DNA of 15,777 bases from Parabacteroides sp. (GTDB lineage: Bacteria > Bacteroidota > Bacteroidia > Bacteroidales > Tannerellaceae). The stretch's first letter is position 1; the number at the start of each line of letters is the position of its first letter. Below the pieces are notes generated by a model. The model ran no database searches. It had not been told where the DNA came from and saw nothing but the letters and a program-made list of their open reading frames with translations. Positions 13,230 to 15,777 of this stretch are shown piece after piece. The stretch is from positions 1 to 15,777 of the forward strand of contig JAHHQS010000089.1 in NCBI GenBank assembly GCA_020026285.1, read 5' to 3'. Both the position numbers and the translations under genes were made by a program.

Positions 13230-15542
13230 TTAATCAAGTAGTTTTGAGTTGAAAATAAGATAACCGATGTTTACTCCGAAATTGAAATTGTGTTTCGGGT
13301 AACTGTATCCGTTTGCATATAGACTTATACTTGCAAATGGAAAATGTAAAACCACTGCAGCTTCTCCCATGTATTTGAATGAGTGAAGAAAGTCTCCATA
13401 ATACGGCAGATTGATTGTACTGTTCTTGTCAAGAGCCGTCGGGTGTTTTTTTATTTCATATAGGGGTAAAAATCCATACATGTCGAAGCGGAAATGAAAC
13501 AGTTTGCTGAGTTTCAGAATTGGAGAAAGACCTAAACCTACATATTGGTTGGCTCGAAAAGCTTCATTGAACACAATTGTACTATGTGGTGTTGGTGTGA
13601 AAGCTGGAGCTTGGATAATTGAAGCGGTATAATTCTCCATCAGATTTTTACTTGACAATACCAGTTCTCCCATATATCCCAGGTTAAACAGATTGTTTAG
13701 TTCGTGATATTGTTCCCAATGAGCTTTCATCTGCAGCCAGCTGTGTGAATTTTCTTTTGAACTCAACAATGAAATATTGGGGGTGTACCTTTCTTTTCCA
13801 ATGATGTATTGTGCATTCAACACTCGTTTGATACCTGTTATCGGATATACTTTTGTGCTTAAAGAATTCTGTTCAATATTAAGGGAACCAGTAAACAGAT
13901 TGTATTTACTCTGTTCGAAACTTGTATTGGCAAATGATTGATCTGTATTCTGATAGTACAAATCATTCAATTGACCATAGCCAAATCCGATTTCAGCCTT
14001 GGCCTTATTCAGGAATGGAAAACCTAATTTGACCTTCATGAATAATTCTTTCTGTTTGATAAAGGCCGGAACTACGTCTTCATAAAACAAAGACTGGCTC
14101 TGTGAGTATCGTTTGTAAGAAAAAACACCCTGCCAGTTGATATAGGTCTGAATCTTGGTTGGAAGATAAATACGTCCGTTCAGATTGACTCCGCTAAAAG
14201 AATTGCCTACCTGGAATCCTGCATTGGCATCTCCGGCAAATCGACCTAAATAACGGTATCCTAATCCTAAATATAACTGATTGGCCTGATGGGAAGATAT
14301 ATTCCCTCCAAAACCGATCGTAATCTCATCAGACATAGTGACATTCAGATACAAATCGAATGATTTATTCATCTTATTGTATATCGCCTTTGGTCTGATT
14401 TCTTTGATTTTGGAGTATGCAAGAAGTTTGAAATATACTTTCTTGAATTCTTCCATGGAGAATTCCTGATTAATGTCCCTGTCAATATGAGATTCGATAT
14501 ATTTTTTCTGAGCTTGAGATACTCCGGTAATATAAATATTCTTGAAAGTCAGTTGAGGAAGTTTTTGCTTGTATTCCTTTCTCCTTTGAGCAAGTGTGTC
14601 ACATGGCATTTTCCGGGTTACTCTTCCTTTGATGGAATCAATCAGACTCATGGTCTTCTTATAACCCATATCCATGATTTCCTTTCCTTTCTGGAAATCA
14701 AGTAAAGAGACATCGGGCATATTAAATTGAATCATCATTCCGTCTTCTTCCGGCACATCATAGTTTTGTTTCTCCATAATCATGGTTTCGATTTGGTCAT
14801 AAGGATCTTCTGACGGTTTGGTTATGCTGCTACTTAGGGCAACACCTAGAATGAAATCCGGGTTGAAGTCTTTCTTCATGGTCGAAATTGGGAAGTTGTC
14901 GTAAATTCCTCCATCGAACATTGGAACACTATCTTTCCATAAAGGCTTGAAGAAAAATGGAAATGACATGGATATACGGACAGCTTCTCCCAAATCTCCG
15001 TTTTTAAAGACAACCGGCTTCTTGTTATACACATCTGAACCTACGCATCTGAAGGGGACGAACAGATTGTTGAAATTCCATCCGGCAGCAGCAGTAGCTG
15101 GTGCATATAATCCCATAAAGGCCTGATTCATCTGAATTGGATTGATCAGACTTTGAGGAAGAAATTTTGTCTTTATTTTCAGAGAGTCTGAAATGTCAAT
15201 GGAGAAGTGTGCCATTTCCGGAGTAGGATCGGGTTTGCGGAAATAATACATATAATTGTCTTCGACGGTTCCTGTCTGCCAGTAACCAAATTCCTTGGAA
15301 AGCATCAATTCAAGCATCTCTTCAGGGGAATACCCCATGGCATAAAGACTACCAATAATGGCACCAATGGAAGTTCCTGTGATATAATCTATAGGAATTT
15401 CATTTTCTTCCAATGCTTTTATTACACCAATGTGAGCAGCGCCTTTGGCTCCGCCACCACTCAAAACCAATCCAACTCGTTGAGCATTCAATGAATTAAA
15501 AAGGCAGAATAGAATACTTATTAGAATAGAAAATCGCTTCAT
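13230..15542 (-). CDS. patatin-like phospholipase fused to POTRA and outer-membrane barrel
   Basis: The product has 770 residues with a signal peptide cut after LNA (residue 20). The patatin domain (about 22-310) has oxyanion-hole GGGAKGAAH, nucleophile S58 in GTSIG, and catalytic D210 in DGG. All catalytic parts are present, so it should be an active serine lipid acyl hydrolase. One POTRA-like domain (about 331-403, LTFKNIYITG onward) leads into a C-terminal beta-barrel of the Omp85/surface antigen type (about 405-770), with many alternating aromatic strands. This order matches type Vd (PlpD-like) proteins, in which the barrel carries the lipase to or across the outer membrane. Whether the passenger faces out or stays periplasmic is unresolved in Bacteroidota. 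It is monocistronic, with its own promoter and a likely terminator. It has no visible link to the cytochrome module. Confidence 0.92.
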   Translation of the reverse strand: MKRFSILISILFCLFNSLNAQRVGLVLSGGGAKGAAHIGVIKALEENEIPIDYITGTSIGAIIGSLYAMGYSPEEMLELMLSKEFGYWQTGTVEDNYMYYFRKPDPTPEMAHFSIDISDSLKIKTKFLPQSLINPIQMNQAFMGLYAPATAAAGWNFNNLFVPFRCVGSDVYNKKPVVFKNGDLGEAVRISMSFPFFFKPLWKDSVPMFDGGIYDNFPISTMKKDFNPDFILGVALSSSITKPSEDPYDQIETMIMEKQNYDVPEEDGMMIQFNMPDVSLLDFQKGKEIMDMGYKKTMSLIDSIKGRVTRKMPCDTLAQRRKEYKQKLPQLTFKNIYITGVSQAQKKYIESHIDRDINQEFSMEEFKKVYFKLLAYSKIKEIRPKAIYNKMNKSFDLYLNVTMSDEITIGFGGNISSHQANQLYLGLGYRYLGRFAGDANAGFQVGNSFSGVNLNGRIYLPTKIQTYINWQGVFSYKRYSQSQSLFYEDVVPAFIKQKELFMKVKLGFPFLNKAKAEIGFGYGQLNDLYYQNTDQSFANTSFEQSKYNLFTGSLNIEQNSLSTKVYPITGIKRVLNAQYIIGKERYTPNISLLSSKENSHSWLQMKAHWEQYHELNNLFNLGYMGELVLSSKNLMENYTASIIQAPAFTPTPHSTIVFNEAFRANQYVGLGLSPILKLSKLFHFRFDMYGFLPLYEIKKHPTALDKNSTINLPYYGDFLHSFKYMGEAAVVLHFPFASISLYANGYSYPKHNFNFGVNIGYLIFNSKLLD

Positions 15543-15563
15543 GTATCATTCCTTAATCGATAT

Positions 15564-15594
15564 CAAAATTAAGGAAAGATTTTAGAATAACAAA
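15564..15594 (-). promoter_or_regulatory. consensus sigma-ABfr promoter of the patatin gene
   Basis: On the minus strand TTTG (15594-15591), a 19-bp spacer and TAATTTTG (15571-15564) match both elements of the Bacteroides promoter perfectly. Transcription should start near 15557, giving a leader of only about 15 bases before the ATG at 15542. Confidence 0.8.
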
Positions 15595-15724
15595 AATGAA
15601 ACAATTTTTATTAAAGGAAGATTATAAACAAAAAAAATAGTCATGATTAAAAATTAATCAGACTATCCACACAAACTATTCACAAAATAAAAAACTATGA
15701 TTATAATTAAGGTTTCTTTGAAAG

Positions 15725-15777
15725 TGGGCAGTGATGGATTCGAACCACCGAAGGCGAAAGCCAGCTGAGTTACAGTC
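15725..15777 (-). tRNA. tRNA-Tyr (GUA), 3' part, cut by the window edge
   Basis: On the minus strand the segment starts inside the anticodon stem and reads GA-CTGTAAC-TCAGC, placing anticodon GTA in the loop. A long class II variable arm follows (GGC-TTTC-GCC stem). The T arm is GGTGG-TTCGAAT-CCATC with a 7-base loop, and the acceptor strand is ACTGCCC with discriminator A. Long variable arm and GTA together indicate tyrosine. CCA is not encoded. The D arm and 5' acceptor strand lie beyond the window, so the fold is only partly testable. Confidence 0.88.

Overview
The window looks like a chromosomal segment of a gut-type Bacteroidales bacterium (Bacteroides or Phocaeicola-like). Reasons: moderate AT-richness, -7 elements of the TAnnTTTG type with an upstream TTTG (the Bacteroidota sigma-ABfr promoter) in front of several genes, poor Shine-Dalgarno signals, and typical families: a secreted glycoside hydrolase, an FtsX-like permease without its ATPase, a head-GIN (DUF2807) protein, and a patatin fused to an Omp85-like barrel.

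Layout. (1) Bases 1-440 hold a dead type II toxin-antitoxin pair: a frameshifted ribbon-helix-helix antitoxin and a YafQ/RelE-like toxin with its middle deleted. Two back-to-back intrinsic terminators follow. (2) Bases 597-3053 hold a sigma-ABfr promoter and a secreted GH36-like (clan GH-D) glycosidase. (3) Bases 3064-3440 hold a 13-bp perfect hairpin, an imperfect 28-base direct repeat, and a second, differently broken copy of the same toxin-antitoxin pair, so the glycosidase is bracketed by two decayed paralogues. (4) Bases 3533-8659 onward form a regulatory and membrane unit on the + strand. Paired enhancer-like palindromes and a sigma-54 -24/-12 promoter precede an 8-TM FtsX/MacB-type permease. 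A GIN-domain protein follows, whose leader carries four 21-bp tandem repeats, then an NtrC-class sigma-54 response regulator and its histidine kinase (overlapping by one base), which ends at 9906.

(5) Bases 9915-13104 (minus strand) encode a two-gene redox module: a membrane-anchored c-type cytochrome with 11 CXXCH motifs and, one base downstream, a CCG-domain iron-sulfur protein. (6) Bases 13230-15542 (minus) encode an outer-membrane patatin-POTRA-barrel protein with its own consensus promoter and a probable terminator. (7) The right edge cuts a tRNA-Tyr(GUA) gene on the minus strand.

How it fits together (inference): the histidine kinase has one membrane helix and no periplasmic sensor domain. 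It would phosphorylate the sigma-54 activator, which could bind the paired palindromes and fire the -24/-12 promoter of the nearby permease. That gives a self-contained envelope-response circuit in which sensor, activator, enhancer, promoter and target all lie in one window. The cytochrome and CCG pair looks like an anaerobic electron-transfer module of unknown substrate.
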